Both the position numbers and the translations under genes were made by a program. Positions 34,626 to 43,892 of a stretch of 64,000 bases of DNA are shown here, piece by piece. The stretch spans positions 62,001 to 126,000 of the forward strand of contig DATMFK010000013.1 of assembly GCA_035556195.1 (NCBI GenBank), written 5' to 3'. This DNA comes from G016756615 sp035556195 (GTDB lineage Bacteria; Pseudomonadota; Alphaproteobacteria; Rhizobiales; Rhizobiaceae). Within the stretch, counting starts at the first letter, position 1, and each line of letters begins with the position of its first letter. The notes under the pieces are model-generated. The model saw nothing but the letters and a program-made list of their open reading frames with translations, was not told the origin of the DNA and did no database searches.

Positions 34626-36461
34626 TCAGTACACCCGCGCCTTGGGCGCGATCTTCGCGGGATCGATGCCGCCTTCCGACACCGGCAGCATCGTCTCGGT
34701 GTGCACGGGACGGTAGGCGAGTGTCACCTTGCCGTCGGCACCCACCCAGGACAGCGTGTGCTTGCGCCAGTTGGCGTCGTCGCGCGCCGAGAAATCCTCG
34801 CGCGCATGAGCGCCGCGGCTCTCCTTGCGCGCCTCGGCCGAGTAGACCGTGGTGATCGCATTGGCCATCAGGTTCTCGAGCTCGAGGGTCTCGACGAGAT
34901 CGGAGTTCCAGATCATCGAGCGGTCGGAAACCTTGATGTCGGGAAGCTCGGTCCAGAGCTCGGACATGCGCCGGCAGCCGCTTTCCAGCGATTCCTGCGT
35001 GCGGAACACGGCGGCGTCTTCCTGCATGGTCTTCTGCATCTTCTCGCGCAGGAAGGCGGTCGGCTGCGAACCGTTGGCATGGCGGAGGCGGTCGAAGCGA
35101 TCCATGATCTTCTCGACCGAGGCTGCATTGGGCGCCGGAATCGGGGCCTCGCGATCGACCACCTGACCGGCGCGGATCGCGGCGGCGCGACCGAAGACCA
35201 CGAGATCGATCAGCGAGTTGGAGCCCAGCCGGTTGGCACCGTGGACGGACGCGCACCCCGCCTCGCCGACGGCCATCAGGCCCGGCGTCACGCGGTCCGG
35301 GTTCTCCGCGGTCGGGTTGAGCACCTCGCCCCAATAGTTGGTCGGGATGCCGCCCATATTGTAGTGCACGGTCGGCAGGACCGGGATCGGCTCGCGCGTC
35401 ACGTCGACGCCGGCGAAGATCTTCGCCGACTCGGAGATGCCGGGCAGCCGCTCGTGCAGCACCGCCGGATCGAGGTGGTCGAGGTGCAGGAAGATGTGGT
35501 CCTTGTTCTTGCCGACGCCGCGGCCCTCGCGGATCTCCAGCGTCATGCAGCGCGACACCACGTCGCGCGAAGCGAGGTCCTTGGCTGAAGGCGCGTAGCG
35601 TTCCATGAAGCGCTCGCCTTCGGAATTGACGAGATAGCCGCCCTCGCCGCGCGCGCCTTCGGTGATCAGGCAGCCCGCGCCGTAAATGCCGGTCGGATGG
35701 AACTGCACGAATTCCATGTCCTGGAGGGGCAGGCCGGCGCGCGCCACCATGCCGCCGCCGTCGCCGGTGCAGGTATGGGCCGAGGTCGCCGAGAAATAGG
35801 CGCGCCCGTAGCCGCCCGTCGCCAGCACCACCATCTTGGCGGAGAAGCGATGGATCGTGCCGTCGTCCAGGTTCCACGCCACGACGCCGGTGCAAGTGCC
35901 GTCCGGCTCCATGATCAGGTCGAGCGCGAAATATTCGACGAAGAACTGCGCGTGATGCCTCAGCGACTGGCCATAGAGCGTATGAAGTATGGCGTGGCCT
36001 GTGCGGTCGGCGGCGGCGCAGGTGCGCTGCACCGGCGGCCCGTCGCCGTAGTTCATCATGTGGCCGCCGAACGGCCGCTGGTAGATCTTGCCTTCCTCGG
36101 TGCGCGAGAAGGGCACGCCGTAATGTTCAAGTTCGTAGACGGCGGCCGGCGCCTCGCGCGCCAGATATTCCATCGCATCGACGTCGCCCAGCCAGTCCGA
36201 CCCCTTGACCGTGTCGTAGAGGTGCCACTGCCAGGAATCCGGCCCCATGTTCTGCAGCGATGCGGCGATGCCGCCCTGGGCGGCTACGGTATGGGATCGG
36301 GTCGGGAAGACCTTGGTGATGCAGGCCGTGCGCAGCCCCTGCTCGGCCATGCCGAGCGTCGCACGAAGGCCGGCGCCGCCAGCGCCCACCACGACAACGT
36401 CGAACTTGTGGTCGACGAACTGATAGGCCGCCTTGGTACTTTTTGTTTCTGCCTTGGCCAC
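34626..36461 (-). CDS. sdhA: Succinate dehydrogenase flavoprotein subunit
   Basis: A 611-aa flavoprotein with the dinucleotide-binding VVVVGAGGAGLRATLG, the covalent-FAD His in RSHTVAAQGGIAASL, and the active-site HPTGIYGAGCLITEGARGEGG. It oxidises succinate to fumarate. Start ATG 36461 is 3 bp after the sdhD stop, giving the classic sdhCDAB order. Confidence 0.97.
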   Translation of the reverse strand: MAKAETKSTKAAYQFVDHKFDVVVVGAGGAGLRATLGMAEQGLRTACITKVFPTRSHTVAAQGGIAASLQNMGPDSWQWHLYDTVKGSDWLGDVDAMEYLAREAPAAVYELEHYGVPFSRTEEGKIYQRPFGGHMMNYGDGPPVQRTCAAADRTGHAILHTLYGQSLRHHAQFFVEYFALDLIMEPDGTCTGVVAWNLDDGTIHRFSAKMVVLATGGYGRAYFSATSAHTCTGDGGGMVARAGLPLQDMEFVQFHPTGIYGAGCLITEGARGEGGYLVNSEGERFMERYAPSAKDLASRDVVSRCMTLEIREGRGVGKNKDHIFLHLDHLDPAVLHERLPGISESAKIFAGVDVTREPIPVLPTVHYNMGGIPTNYWGEVLNPTAENPDRVTPGLMAVGEAGCASVHGANRLGSNSLIDLVVFGRAAAIRAGQVVDREAPIPAPNAASVEKIMDRFDRLRHANGSQPTAFLREKMQKTMQEDAAVFRTQESLESGCRRMSELWTELPDIKVSDRSMIWNSDLVETLELENLMANAITTVYSAEARKESRGAHAREDFSARDDANWRKHTLSWVGADGKVTLAYRPVHTETMLPVSEGGIDPAKIAPKARVY

Positions 36462-36464
36462 GCC

Positions 36465-36848
36465 TCAGCCTCCGAATGCAAGCTTGAGCAGCGAGAAGAC
36501 GGCAACCACGCCGACCGCTACCGTGAAGAACGTATTGAGGACGATCAGTGCGAGCTTGTTCAGTTCGCCATGCACATAGTCCTCGATGATGACCTGCATG
36601 CCTATCCGCATGTGATAGAGCACCGACACCAACACCAGGATCAGGGGAAGGGCCACGAAGGGACTGGAAAGCGTCGCCCGCGTCTGGGCGTAATCCGCGC
36701 CGTTGATCGCGACGAGCAGTCCGACGAAGAACAGCACGAGCGGGATATTGGAGATGGCGGTGAGACGCTGCTTCCAGAAATGGCCGGTGCCTTCCCGGGC
36801 CGAGCCCAGGCCGCGAACCTTGCCGAGCGGTGTGCGCATGTCGGCCAT
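36465..36848 (-). CDS. sdhD: Succinate dehydrogenase membrane anchor subunit
   Basis: A 127-aa anchor with three membrane helices and the haem/quinone motif LYHMRIGMQVIIEDYVHGE. It binds ubiquinone together with SdhC and attaches SdhAB to the inner membrane. ATG 36848 gives the usual length. Confidence 0.94.
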   Translation of the reverse strand: MADMRTPLGKVRGLGSAREGTGHFWKQRLTAISNIPLVLFFVGLLVAINGADYAQTRATLSSPFVALPLILVLVSVLYHMRIGMQVIIEDYVHGELNKLALIVLNTFFTVAVGVVAVFSLLKLAFGG

Positions 36849-36850
36849 TA

Positions 36851-37258
36851 TCAAAAACCTCCGCGCGCGGCGTAGCCCGCGATCCAGATCAGGACGGTGA
36901 GAGTGATCGAGCCGGCAAGCGTCGCCCAGGCGATCTTCGAGGCGGTGTGCTTCTCGAGTCCCGCGCCGGTGTCCCAGATGAGGTGGCGGAGACCGCCCAG
37001 CATGTGGTGCATCAACACCCAGGTGTAGGCGAAAAGGACGAGCCGGCCGAACCAGCTTCCGTAGAGCCAGCTCACGAAATTGAAATATTCCTCCGACGTT
37101 GCCGCCGCGATCAACCACCAGGCGACCAGCAGAGTGCCGAAATAGAGCGCGCCACCGGTGACGCGGTGCAGGATCGACATCGTCATGGTGATCGGCCAGC
37201 GATAGACCGTTAGATGCGGCGACAAAGGCCGTTGGCGGGTGGCTGTCGATTGGCTCAT
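36851..37258 (-). CDS. sdhC: Succinate dehydrogenase cytochrome b556 subunit
   Basis: A 135-aa three-helix subunit with SPHLTVYRWPITMTMSILHR and the haem ligand motif LMHHMLGGLRHLIWD. ATG 37258 is chosen over 37285 because GGGGGAG lies just upstream. First gene of the sdhCDAB operon; its promoter lies in 37259-37400. Confidence 0.95.
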   Translation of the reverse strand: MSQSTATRQRPLSPHLTVYRWPITMTMSILHRVTGGALYFGTLLVAWWLIAAATSEEYFNFVSWLYGSWFGRLVLFAYTWVLMHHMLGGLRHLIWDTGAGLEKHTASKIAWATLAGSITLTVLIWIAGYAARGGF

Positions 37259-37585
37259 GGCTCCCCCAGGGATCGTGTCCCGCATGTCAGGCGCTCAAGG
37301 AGAACGCCGCCGCTTCGGAATGCGACTTCGGGCAGCGCTTTCTAATGCGGTTTTTTCAGCGCGTCAAAGGTCGTGAACGCGTTTCAAAGCATTGATTTCG
37401 TTTCAATCGATATGATGGGAATCCGGCTTTCCTCTTCAATCGGTTCAGCCCACGCGCTCCATGCCGCGAATCGGAGGATGCCCCTCACGGCTGATTCGGG
37501 TGGGAGCCGGCGGCGCGGAAAGCCGCCCCTCGCGAGGGCGGGCCAGCGGCGTTCCGATGCCGCGCATTGGGAGCGCCTCAATCCG
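37259..37585. other. Intergenic region upstream of sdhC
   Basis: No gene is seen in this 327-bp stretch. The AT-rich part near 37330-37440 is the best place for the sdhC promoter on the minus strand, but no box is clear. The left end abuts sdhC and the right end the GNAT gene stop. Confidence 0.5.
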
Positions 37586-38047
37586 TCAGTGCACGTCGAA
37601 GCGGATCACGAAGCTTGTCCAGTCGGCGGGGGCGGCGATCTGCTCGTAGAGCTTGCGCCCGTCTTCGGGCTGGCGCGGGGCATTCAGCATCAGCCGGGTC
37701 CAGCCGCGATCCTCGGCATGGTCCGCCAGCACGTCGATCAGTGCCTTGGCGATGCCTTTCGCGCGATGCTCGTGATGCACGTAGATGTGGTCGCAGGCAC
37801 AGCAGCGCATGCCGGAGACCGGCTCCGGCATATCGGTGAAGATGGCGAAGCCGACGAGCTTGCCGTCGACGCGGGCGCCGAGCACTTCGGCCGTGCGGTC
37901 CTGGAGCAGCGATTCGGCGTAGAACTTGTCCGGCCGGCGTGGGGCGCCCCGCTTGAGGGCCTGCGCATAGGCCGCGAGCAGAGGAGCGAACTCGAGGGCG
38001 TCCTTCAGCCTCAGCAGGGCGATGTCGATCGTATGGCTCTCGGTCAT
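37586..38047 (-). CDS. GNAT-family N-acetyltransferase
   Basis: A 153-aa single GNAT domain. The acetyl-CoA-binding loop is visible as HRAKGIAKALIDVLADHA, following the strand DHIYVHHEH. Substrate unknown. It is monocistronic between the sdh operon and a small secreted protein. Confidence 0.85.
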   Translation of the reverse strand: MTESHTIDIALLRLKDALEFAPLLAAYAQALKRGAPRRPDKFYAESLLQDRTAEVLGARVDGKLVGFAIFTDMPEPVSGMRCCACDHIYVHHEHRAKGIAKALIDVLADHAEDRGWTRLMLNAPRQPEDGRKLYEQIAAPADWTSFVIRFDVH

Positions 38048-38293
38048 CGTCTATCCTTCGGTGTCCAACCGCCCCTGTCAATCGCGTTCCGCCAAGAAAT
38101 ACCAACGGTCAATAAGATCAACTGTTGGAACGTGCGACCCCGCGCCGCGCCTTACGGCCGGACCCAAGCGGCCCGGATGGGACGCGCCGGCGATTGAGGT
38201 GCCCCGGATGTGCCAACATCCAGGGCCACGGGTAAAGTCCAGCCCCGTGACAATGGTTGAGAAAAGGTTAATCTGTGCGGCAGGTAACGGCAT

Positions 38294-38662
38294 ATGTCCA
38301 ATCAGGGGGGCCCGATGCGTTCGATGCCGAACAGAATGACAATTGCCGCGCTCGCCCTGCTCGGCGCCACGACCACCGGACAGGCTTTGGCCGACAGCCG
38401 CTTTCGCGACCGTGTTTCTGCCGATTCCTTCGGCAATCTGGTCGTCTACAGCGCGGCCGGCTACAAGCGGATCGTGGTCGGCGAAGGACATCGCGCCAGG
38501 GAGCTCGCCGCATATACGGGTCCGAAAGTCATTTTTGCCGATGAACCGGCGCCTTCTGGTGTCTTCCGCGAATGCCCGGCCGTCCTGCTCAAGGGCCGCA
38601 GCTACATGTACGGCCTGCCGGACCATGTGGTGCCGCAACCCTCGCTAGACTTCTGCGACTGA
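38294..38662 (+). CDS. Small secreted protein of unknown function
   Basis: A 122-aa protein with an N-terminal signal region (TIAALALLGATTTGQALAD) and a mature part of about 90 residues containing two cysteines (FRECPAVLL and the terminal DFCD). Three in-frame ATGs exist (38294, 38315, 38333); the signal peptide is compatible with all. I do not recognise the family. Confidence 0.65.
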   Translation: MSNQGGPMRSMPNRMTIAALALLGATTTGQALADSRFRDRVSADSFGNLVVYSAAGYKRIVVGEGHRARELAAYTGPKVIFADEPAPSGVFRECPAVLLKGRSYMYGLPDHVVPQPSLDFCD

Positions 38663-38696
38663 ACCGGCCGACCCGTGAAGGTGCAGAGGCCCTGCA

Positions 38697-39485
38697 TCAT
38701 TCCTTGCCCCTGTTGATCGCTGCCGCCAATCCCGCTTCGCGCATGCGCGCATATTCGTCGGAGACGTGGGAGAGCTGGTGGATGTCGAAATGCGCCGAAA
38801 GGGCGGTGCGGAAACCTTGCGCATCGAAACAACGATTGAGCGAACGCTTGATGAGGCTCAGCGCGAAGGGAGGCGTTGCGGAGATTTTCTCGGCCAGTTC
38901 CTGGGTGGCGGCATCGAGTTCTGCCCGCGGGACGACCCGATTGACCATCCCGATCTCGCGGGCCTCGGCCGCCGTCATCCTTTCGCCGGTATAGAGGAAT
39001 TCCTTGGCCCGACGTAGCCCCATCACCCATGGGTGAATGAGCACTTCGACCGCCGCGCAGGACATGGTGCGCACCACGGGGTCGGCGAAGAAGGCATCGT
39101 CTGACGCGATGACGAGATCGCAGAGATTGGCGACCATGAAACCGCCTGCGATGCAGGCGCCCTGCACGCGGGCGATGGTCGGCTTCGGGCAATCCCATAT
39201 CTTGAGCGCGTAGTTGAAATAGCGCTTCTGCTCGTAAGCCCAGCGTTCCTCGACGGTGAAGCCCTGGCGATCGCGTTGGGCCTCCTTCAGGTCGTGCCCC
39301 GCGGAGAAGTGATCTCCCTGCCCTCCGATCACGATCGCCCGCACCGCCGGATCGGCTACCGCTTGATCGAGTGCCGCGTCCATTTCGTCCAGAAGCCGCT
39401 TGCTTTCCGCGTTGCGCATCTCGGGCCTGGCGTGAAGAATATACGCGACGGTGCCCTGAACCCGGTAGTCGATGTCGTGGTACAC
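38697..39485 (-). CDS. Enoyl-CoA hydratase/isomerase (crotonase) family protein
   Basis: A 262-aa crotonase-fold enzyme. The oxyanion-hole segments are HFSAGHDLKEAQ and ARVQGACIAGGFMVANLCDLV. The usual Glu residues of true enoyl-CoA hydratase are not clear (SADDAFFADPVV region), so it could be a hydratase, isomerase or thioesterase-like member. Full length for the family and monocistronic. Confidence 0.86.
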   Translation of the reverse strand: MYHDIDYRVQGTVAYILHARPEMRNAESKRLLDEMDAALDQAVADPAVRAIVIGGQGDHFSAGHDLKEAQRDRQGFTVEERWAYEQKRYFNYALKIWDCPKPTIARVQGACIAGGFMVANLCDLVIASDDAFFADPVVRTMSCAAVEVLIHPWVMGLRRAKEFLYTGERMTAAEAREIGMVNRVVPRAELDAATQELAEKISATPPFALSLIKRSLNRCFDAQGFRTALSAHFDIHQLSHVSDEYARMREAGLAAAINRGKE

Positions 39486-39614
39486 AGCTTGTCTCCAGTC
39501 TTTCCGGTCCTGTCTGGACGCCTGCTTTCAAGGGTGGATCCTCGCAAACCGGCGTCATCTCAGTCTCGCCCGCCTTGGCGTGGCGCGGTCGAAGGTGCTC
39601 GGCCCTTCCAGGAT

Positions 39615-40814
39615 CTATTCCCTCGCACCAGTGAAGCGCGACAAGCCGCCAACGGCGCTGTTCGAGGCCACACGCACTCTGTCGCGCCCCGACTTCTTGG
39701 CGTCGTAAAGGGCCTGGTCGGCGCGCTGCAAGAGGTCGGAGAGGCTTTCGCCCTTGGCCAGTTCGGCCACCCCGAAGCTCGCGGTGAACCGCAAGGTTTG
39801 CGGCAGCCCCTCTACATAGAGACCGCCGGCGGTGCCCCGAACGCCTTCGGCGAAGAGCCGCGCCGCGACGAGATTCGTACCGGGCAGGACGATGGCGAAT
39901 TCCTCGCCGCCGATACGCCCCGCCACGTGGTGTGACGAAAGCGCCGAGCGCAGGAACTGGGAGAAGGCCGAGATCACGCGGTCGCCGGTGGCGTGGCCGA
40001 AATCGTCGTTGATCGATTTGAAATGGTCGATGTCGGCGATGATCAGCGACACGGGCATGCCCTGCTCGACCGCCTGGATCGACGCGCGGCTGGCCTGGCG
40101 CTCGAAGCCGCGGCGGTTGAGCAGGCCGGAGAGAGCGTCGGTTTCGGACGTCTCCATCATATGCGAGACGAGGTCGCGTACGAGAATCACCAGCATCATC
40201 AGCGCGATCGCCATCGCAAGGATCGTGCCGGTCGTTTGCGAGGCCATGGCGTAATCGCTCTCCAGATAGGCCTGGGGATTGGCGCCCCACCCCCCGAGAT
40301 ATCCGGCCAGGAACGGCTTGGCGAGGAACTGCACCGCGCTGGCCGCGAGCAGGACCGCGAACGCGCTGTCGAGGGCGCGCCTCTGGCGCGACGACATCAC
40401 AAGCCCCGCGCCGATTGCCTGCATCACGAAATAGGGCGCCTGGTAGGCCATCATGCGAACGATGGAATGACGCGGCAGGTCCTGGACCAGCGCGACCGCG
40501 ACGACCGACACCGCGAAGATGACGGCTGACAGCCGCCAAGGGAAAGCAACCTCGTATTTGCGCGCGACGCCGACATTGAAGGCGAAGGTTGCGGCCAGGA
40601 ACAGCGCGAAGGCGAACACCACCGGCCAGCGCGCATTCGTGACGAACGGCATCGCCGCCTCGACGATCAGATAGGCGACGCCGAAGAAATAGGCCAACGC
40701 CAGCCAGCGGGCCGAAACCCGTGCCCGGTCATAGACGGCGATCATCAGGAAGGCCGTCGCAAGGAGTCCCGCAACGATCATATTGATCGTCAGAATATAG
40801 TCTGCGCCGCTCAT
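39615..40814 (-). CDS. Membrane-bound diguanylate cyclase (GGDEF), copy 1
   Basis: A 399-aa protein: about six to seven N-terminal membrane helices (residues 5-210), then a C-terminal GGDEF domain with ADIDHFKSINDDFGHATGD and the active-site GRIGGEEFAIVLPG (GGEEF). It should make c-di-GMP in response to a membrane or periplasmic signal. AGGAGG precedes ATG 40814. A paralog follows immediately upstream (40902-42095). Confidence 0.92.
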   Translation of the reverse strand: MSGADYILTINMIVAGLLATAFLMIAVYDRARVSARWLALAYFFGVAYLIVEAAMPFVTNARWPVVFAFALFLAATFAFNVGVARKYEVAFPWRLSAVIFAVSVVAVALVQDLPRHSIVRMMAYQAPYFVMQAIGAGLVMSSRQRRALDSAFAVLLAASAVQFLAKPFLAGYLGGWGANPQAYLESDYAMASQTTGTILAMAIALMMLVILVRDLVSHMMETSETDALSGLLNRRGFERQASRASIQAVEQGMPVSLIIADIDHFKSINDDFGHATGDRVISAFSQFLRSALSSHHVAGRIGGEEFAIVLPGTNLVAARLFAEGVRGTAGGLYVEGLPQTLRFTASFGVAELAKGESLSDLLQRADQALYDAKKSGRDRVRVASNSAVGGLSRFTGARE

Positions 40815-40901
40815 GGGTCCGCCTCCTGGCACAAGGAGTGCACGGCCCGCCCCAAGATCGCGTTAATGTACGATGTGAATAGAACGTTGCCGAAGCAAAA
40901 T

Positions 40902-42095
40902 TCAACCGGCCGCACGTCGCCGTTCAACCGGTAGCATACTGACCGAAAAGACGCAGACCTGGTTCCGGCCATTGTCCTTGGCCTGATAAAGCGCGACATC
41001 CGCTCGTCCCAGCATCCGCGAAAGCGTATCGTCTCCCGCTTCGCGTTCGGCCAGCCCGAAGCTCGCTGTGAAGGACGTGCCTTTGGGCACGCCGGCTATG
41101 GCGACGTTCGCGAACGATACCCGAGCGGTCTCGGCGAAGACCTGCGCCTCGGCGAGAGCCCGCCCTGGAAGCATGATCGCGAACTCCTCGCCGCCTATCC
41201 GGCCGATAACGGCTCTCTCTCCCGCCAGTTCGCGCAGGGTGGTGCCGAAGGCTGCGATGACGCGGTCACCGACCGGATGGCCGTAATTGTCATTGATGTT
41301 CTTGAAACGATCGAGGTCGGCGAGAACGAGCGAAATCGCTTCGTCGTCGGCAGCGGCCGATGCAAGCAGCGCGTTGCCGCACTCTTCGAAGCCGCGCCGG
41401 TTGAGCACGCCCGACAGCGGGTCGCTCAAGACGTCCTTCCGCAGCCTGCCGATCACCTCCATTGCAATTCCGGTCATCAGGCACACGGCAAGCAGCACCG
41501 AATTGAAAGCATGCGTCACCGCGGTTGTGATCCAGTAGAGCGACATGAAAATGTCGCCGTCGCTGGCTGGCGGCCCGGTAAAGGCGATGATCGCGATGGG
41601 GCGCACCGCGAAATTGACGCCATTGACGAGCAGCGCCACCATGAGCAGCCGGTCGGCGAAGATCTTGTCCTTCACCGGCCGGATCTCGGCCGCCATGACG
41701 AAACACATTCCGGCCAGCGCGAAATTGATCGCCAGAACGCGCCAGGCCATGTCCGGCTGGACGAAGAGAAACCAGGACAGGGTCGCCAGTCCGGCGAAAC
41801 TCATCACGCCAAGTGCCGCATGCGGCACCTTGCGCCCGAACTTCACCAGAATGCCGAGCGCCATCGTATAGGCTGCGATGACGAAGAACGTGTTCGAAGC
41901 GAGCTTTGTCAGCGCCACGCCGAACGGCAGGGTGATGCTCTGCAGTACGTAACCGCAGGCGGCGGCAACATAGGAGAAGGCGATCATGCCAATGTAGCGT
42001 CGCTCAGGCTGATGCCGCCACAGGATGAAGAAGCCGCCGGCAAAGATCGCTGAGATCGCCGGGTTCAGCAGCGCGATGAAGATGCCGTTGCCCAA
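40902..42095 (-). CDS. Membrane-bound diguanylate cyclase (GGDEF), copy 2
   Basis: A 397-aa protein with the same layout as its neighbour: an N-terminal membrane domain with about six helices and a C-terminal GGDEF domain with LDRFKNINDNYGHPVGD and GRIGGEEFAIMLPG. The two are likely a tandem duplication with diverged sensor parts. Both active sites look intact. Confidence 0.92.
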   Translation of the reverse strand: MGNGIFIALLNPAISAIFAGGFFILWRHQPERRYIGMIAFSYVAAACGYVLQSITLPFGVALTKLASNTFFVIAAYTMALGILVKFGRKVPHAALGVMSFAGLATLSWFLFVQPDMAWRVLAINFALAGMCFVMAAEIRPVKDKIFADRLLMVALLVNGVNFAVRPIAIIAFTGPPASDGDIFMSLYWITTAVTHAFNSVLLAVCLMTGIAMEVIGRLRKDVLSDPLSGVLNRRGFEECGNALLASAAADDEAISLVLADLDRFKNINDNYGHPVGDRVIAAFGTTLRELAGERAVIGRIGGEEFAIMLPGRALAEAQVFAETARVSFANVAIAGVPKGTSFTASFGLAEREAGDDTLSRMLGRADVALYQAKDNGRNQVCVFSVSMLPVERRRAAG

Positions 42096-42189
42096 GTCCG
42101 CCGCCTTTCCGTCGCGGAAACCCTAGCCACAAAGCGGAAACAAGCGGTTAAGCAGATCTCACGATAGTGAAAAACGGATTCCCATCGGC

Positions 42190-42221
42190 ACGTTCCCCTC
42201 CGCCTCGGCGGAGGGGAACGT
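42190..42221. terminator. Strong palindromic terminator-like hairpin downstream of leuC
   Basis: A perfect 15-bp inverted repeat (ACGTTCCCCTCCGCC and its complement) with a 2-nt centre, just after the leuC stop. On the leuC strand a T-rich stretch follows about 13 nt later. Its very high G/C and symmetry support a transcript end. Confidence 0.65.
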
Positions 42222-42232
42222 TCGCCCGGGGG

Positions 42233-43642
42233 TCAGTTCCAGTCGCGAATGTCGACGAAATGTCCGGCGATCGCCGCAGCCGCGGCCATGGCCGGCGACA
42301 CGAGATGCGTGCGGCCCTTGAAGCCTTGGCGGCCTTCGAAATTGCGGTTCGAGGTGGACGCGCAGCGTTCGTGCGGCTTCAGCCGGTCGTCGTTCATGGC
42401 CAGACACATGGAGCAGCCCGGCTCGCGCCAATCGAAGCCGGCCGCGATGAAGATCCTGTCGAGCCCCTCGGCCTCCGCCTGTTCCTTGACGAGGCCCGAC
42501 CCGGGCACGATCATGGCGTTGACGCGCGGATTGACGGTCCGGCCCTCGACGACCTTTGCAACAGCGCGCAGGTCCTCGATGCGACCATTGGTGCAGGAGC
42601 CGATGAAGACGCGGTCGATCTCGATGTCGGTGATCTTCGTTCCCGGCGTCAGCCCCATATAGTCGAGCGCCCGCTTCTTGGAATTGCGCTTCGTTTCGTC
42701 CGCGATCTCGTCAGGATTGGGCACCACGCCCTGCACCGAAGCGACGTCCTCGGGCGAAGACCCCCAGGTGACGATGGGCGGCAGCTTGGCGGCATCGAGC
42801 ACCACGACCTTGTCGAAATGCGCGCCTTCGTCGGAACGGAGCGTCTTCCAATAGGCGACTGCCTTGTCCCAGGCCTCTCCCGTGGGTGCCTTCGGGCGGC
42901 CCTTGAGATAGGCGAAGGTCGTCTCGTCCGGTGCGATCAAGCCGGCGCGCGCGCCGGCTTCGATCGACATGTTGCAGACCGTCATGCGACCTTCCATCGA
43001 CAGTGAGCTGATTGCCTCGCCCGCATATTCGATCACATAGCCCGTACCGCCGGCCGTGCCGATCTCGCCGATGATGGCCAGCACGATGTCCTTGGCGGTG
43101 ACGCCCTGCGGAAGCTGGCCGTCCACGCGCACCAGCATGTTCTTGGCCTTGCGCTGGATCAGCGTCTGGGTGGCGAGCACGTGCTCGACCTCCGAGGTGC
43201 CGATGCCGTGCGCCAGAGAGCCGAAGGCCCCATGCGTGGAGGTATGGCTGTCGCCGCACACGATGGTCATGCCCGGCAGGGTGAAGCCCTGCTCGGGGCC
43301 GATGATGTGTACGATGCCCTGGCGCTTGTCGTTCTCGGAGTAATATTCGAGCCCGTAATCGGCGGCATTCTTGGCGAGCGTCTCGACCTGGATGCGGCTT
43401 TCCTCGTTCTTGATCCCGTTCTTCCGGTCCGGCGAGGTCGGCACGTTGTGGTCGACCACGGCCAGCGTCTTCTCGGGATGGCGCACCCGGCGCCCGGCCA
43501 TGCGCAGGCCTTCGAAAGCCTGCGGGCTCGTCACCTCGTGCACGAGATGGCGGTCGATATACAGAAGGCAGGTGCCGTCGTCCTGACGGTCGACGAGATG
43601 GTCGTCGAAGATCTTGTCGTAAAGGGTGCGGGGTCCGCTCAT
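42233..43642 (-). CDS. leuC: 3-isopropylmalate dehydratase large subunit
   Basis: A 469-aa aconitase-superfamily enzyme of leucine biosynthesis, which isomerises 2- to 3-isopropylmalate with LeuD. The 4Fe-4S ligands are seen in SCTNGRIEDLRA and GCSMCLAMNDD, and active-site HLVHEVTSPQAFEGLR and GDSHTSTHGAFG are present. LeuD is not in the window. A small leader-like ORF and a terminator-like hairpin precede it. Confidence 0.96.
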   Translation of the reverse strand: MSGPRTLYDKIFDDHLVDRQDDGTCLLYIDRHLVHEVTSPQAFEGLRMAGRRVRHPEKTLAVVDHNVPTSPDRKNGIKNEESRIQVETLAKNAADYGLEYYSENDKRQGIVHIIGPEQGFTLPGMTIVCGDSHTSTHGAFGSLAHGIGTSEVEHVLATQTLIQRKAKNMLVRVDGQLPQGVTAKDIVLAIIGEIGTAGGTGYVIEYAGEAISSLSMEGRMTVCNMSIEAGARAGLIAPDETTFAYLKGRPKAPTGEAWDKAVAYWKTLRSDEGAHFDKVVVLDAAKLPPIVTWGSSPEDVASVQGVVPNPDEIADETKRNSKKRALDYMGLTPGTKITDIEIDRVFIGSCTNGRIEDLRAVAKVVEGRTVNPRVNAMIVPGSGLVKEQAEAEGLDRIFIAAGFDWREPGCSMCLAMNDDRLKPHERCASTSNRNFEGRQGFKGRTHLVSPAMAAAAAIAGHFVDIRDWN

Positions 43643-43663
43643 GGTCTAAATCCGTCGATAGCG

Positions 43664-43692
43664 AGAAAATGAAAAGTCCGGCGTCGGCCGGA
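43664..43692 (-). terminator. Terminator-like hairpin upstream of leuC (candidate attenuator)
   Basis: On the minus strand, TCCGGC-CGAC-GCCGGA forms a 6-bp GC stem with a tetraloop, followed by CTTTTCATTTTCT. It lies 22-50 nt before leuC and just after a short open reading frame. Alternative pairing with the upstream GGGCC/GGCC arms looks possible, as in a leader attenuator. Confidence 0.45.
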
Positions 43693-43704
43693 GGCCCGTC
43701 GGCC

Positions 43705-43839
43705 CTAGGTAAGGCGGCTGGTCAGCGCGCCGGAAATCCGGGCATGAAATCGCGACGGCAGGCGCTTGCGGTCCTGCAGCACGAAGCCCTTATAGGCCGG
43801 ATCTCCAAAAAGCTCTTCCATCGACAGGCTCAATATCAA
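43705..43839 (-). CDS. Possible leader peptide ORF upstream of leuC
   Basis: A 44-codon ORF with GGAAGG 8 nt before a TTG start; internal ATG at 43821. The N-terminus reads ILSLSMEELF. It is not strikingly leucine-rich, but it ends 13 nt before the terminator-like hairpin. It may be a leader peptide or a small protein, or spurious. Confidence 0.3.
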   Translation of the reverse strand: MILSLSMEELFGDPAYKGFVLQDRKRLPSRFHARISGALTSRLT

Positions 43840-43892
43840 GCTTTTGACCTTCCGGCAATTGTGGCGGATGAGGGGTAGGCCCCACACAAACG

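Noticed and set aside
36284..36505. Short frame near the sdhA start as an extra small gene
   Set aside because: It is an out-of-frame overlap at the sdhA/sdhD junction with no independent ribosome-binding site or conserved sequence.
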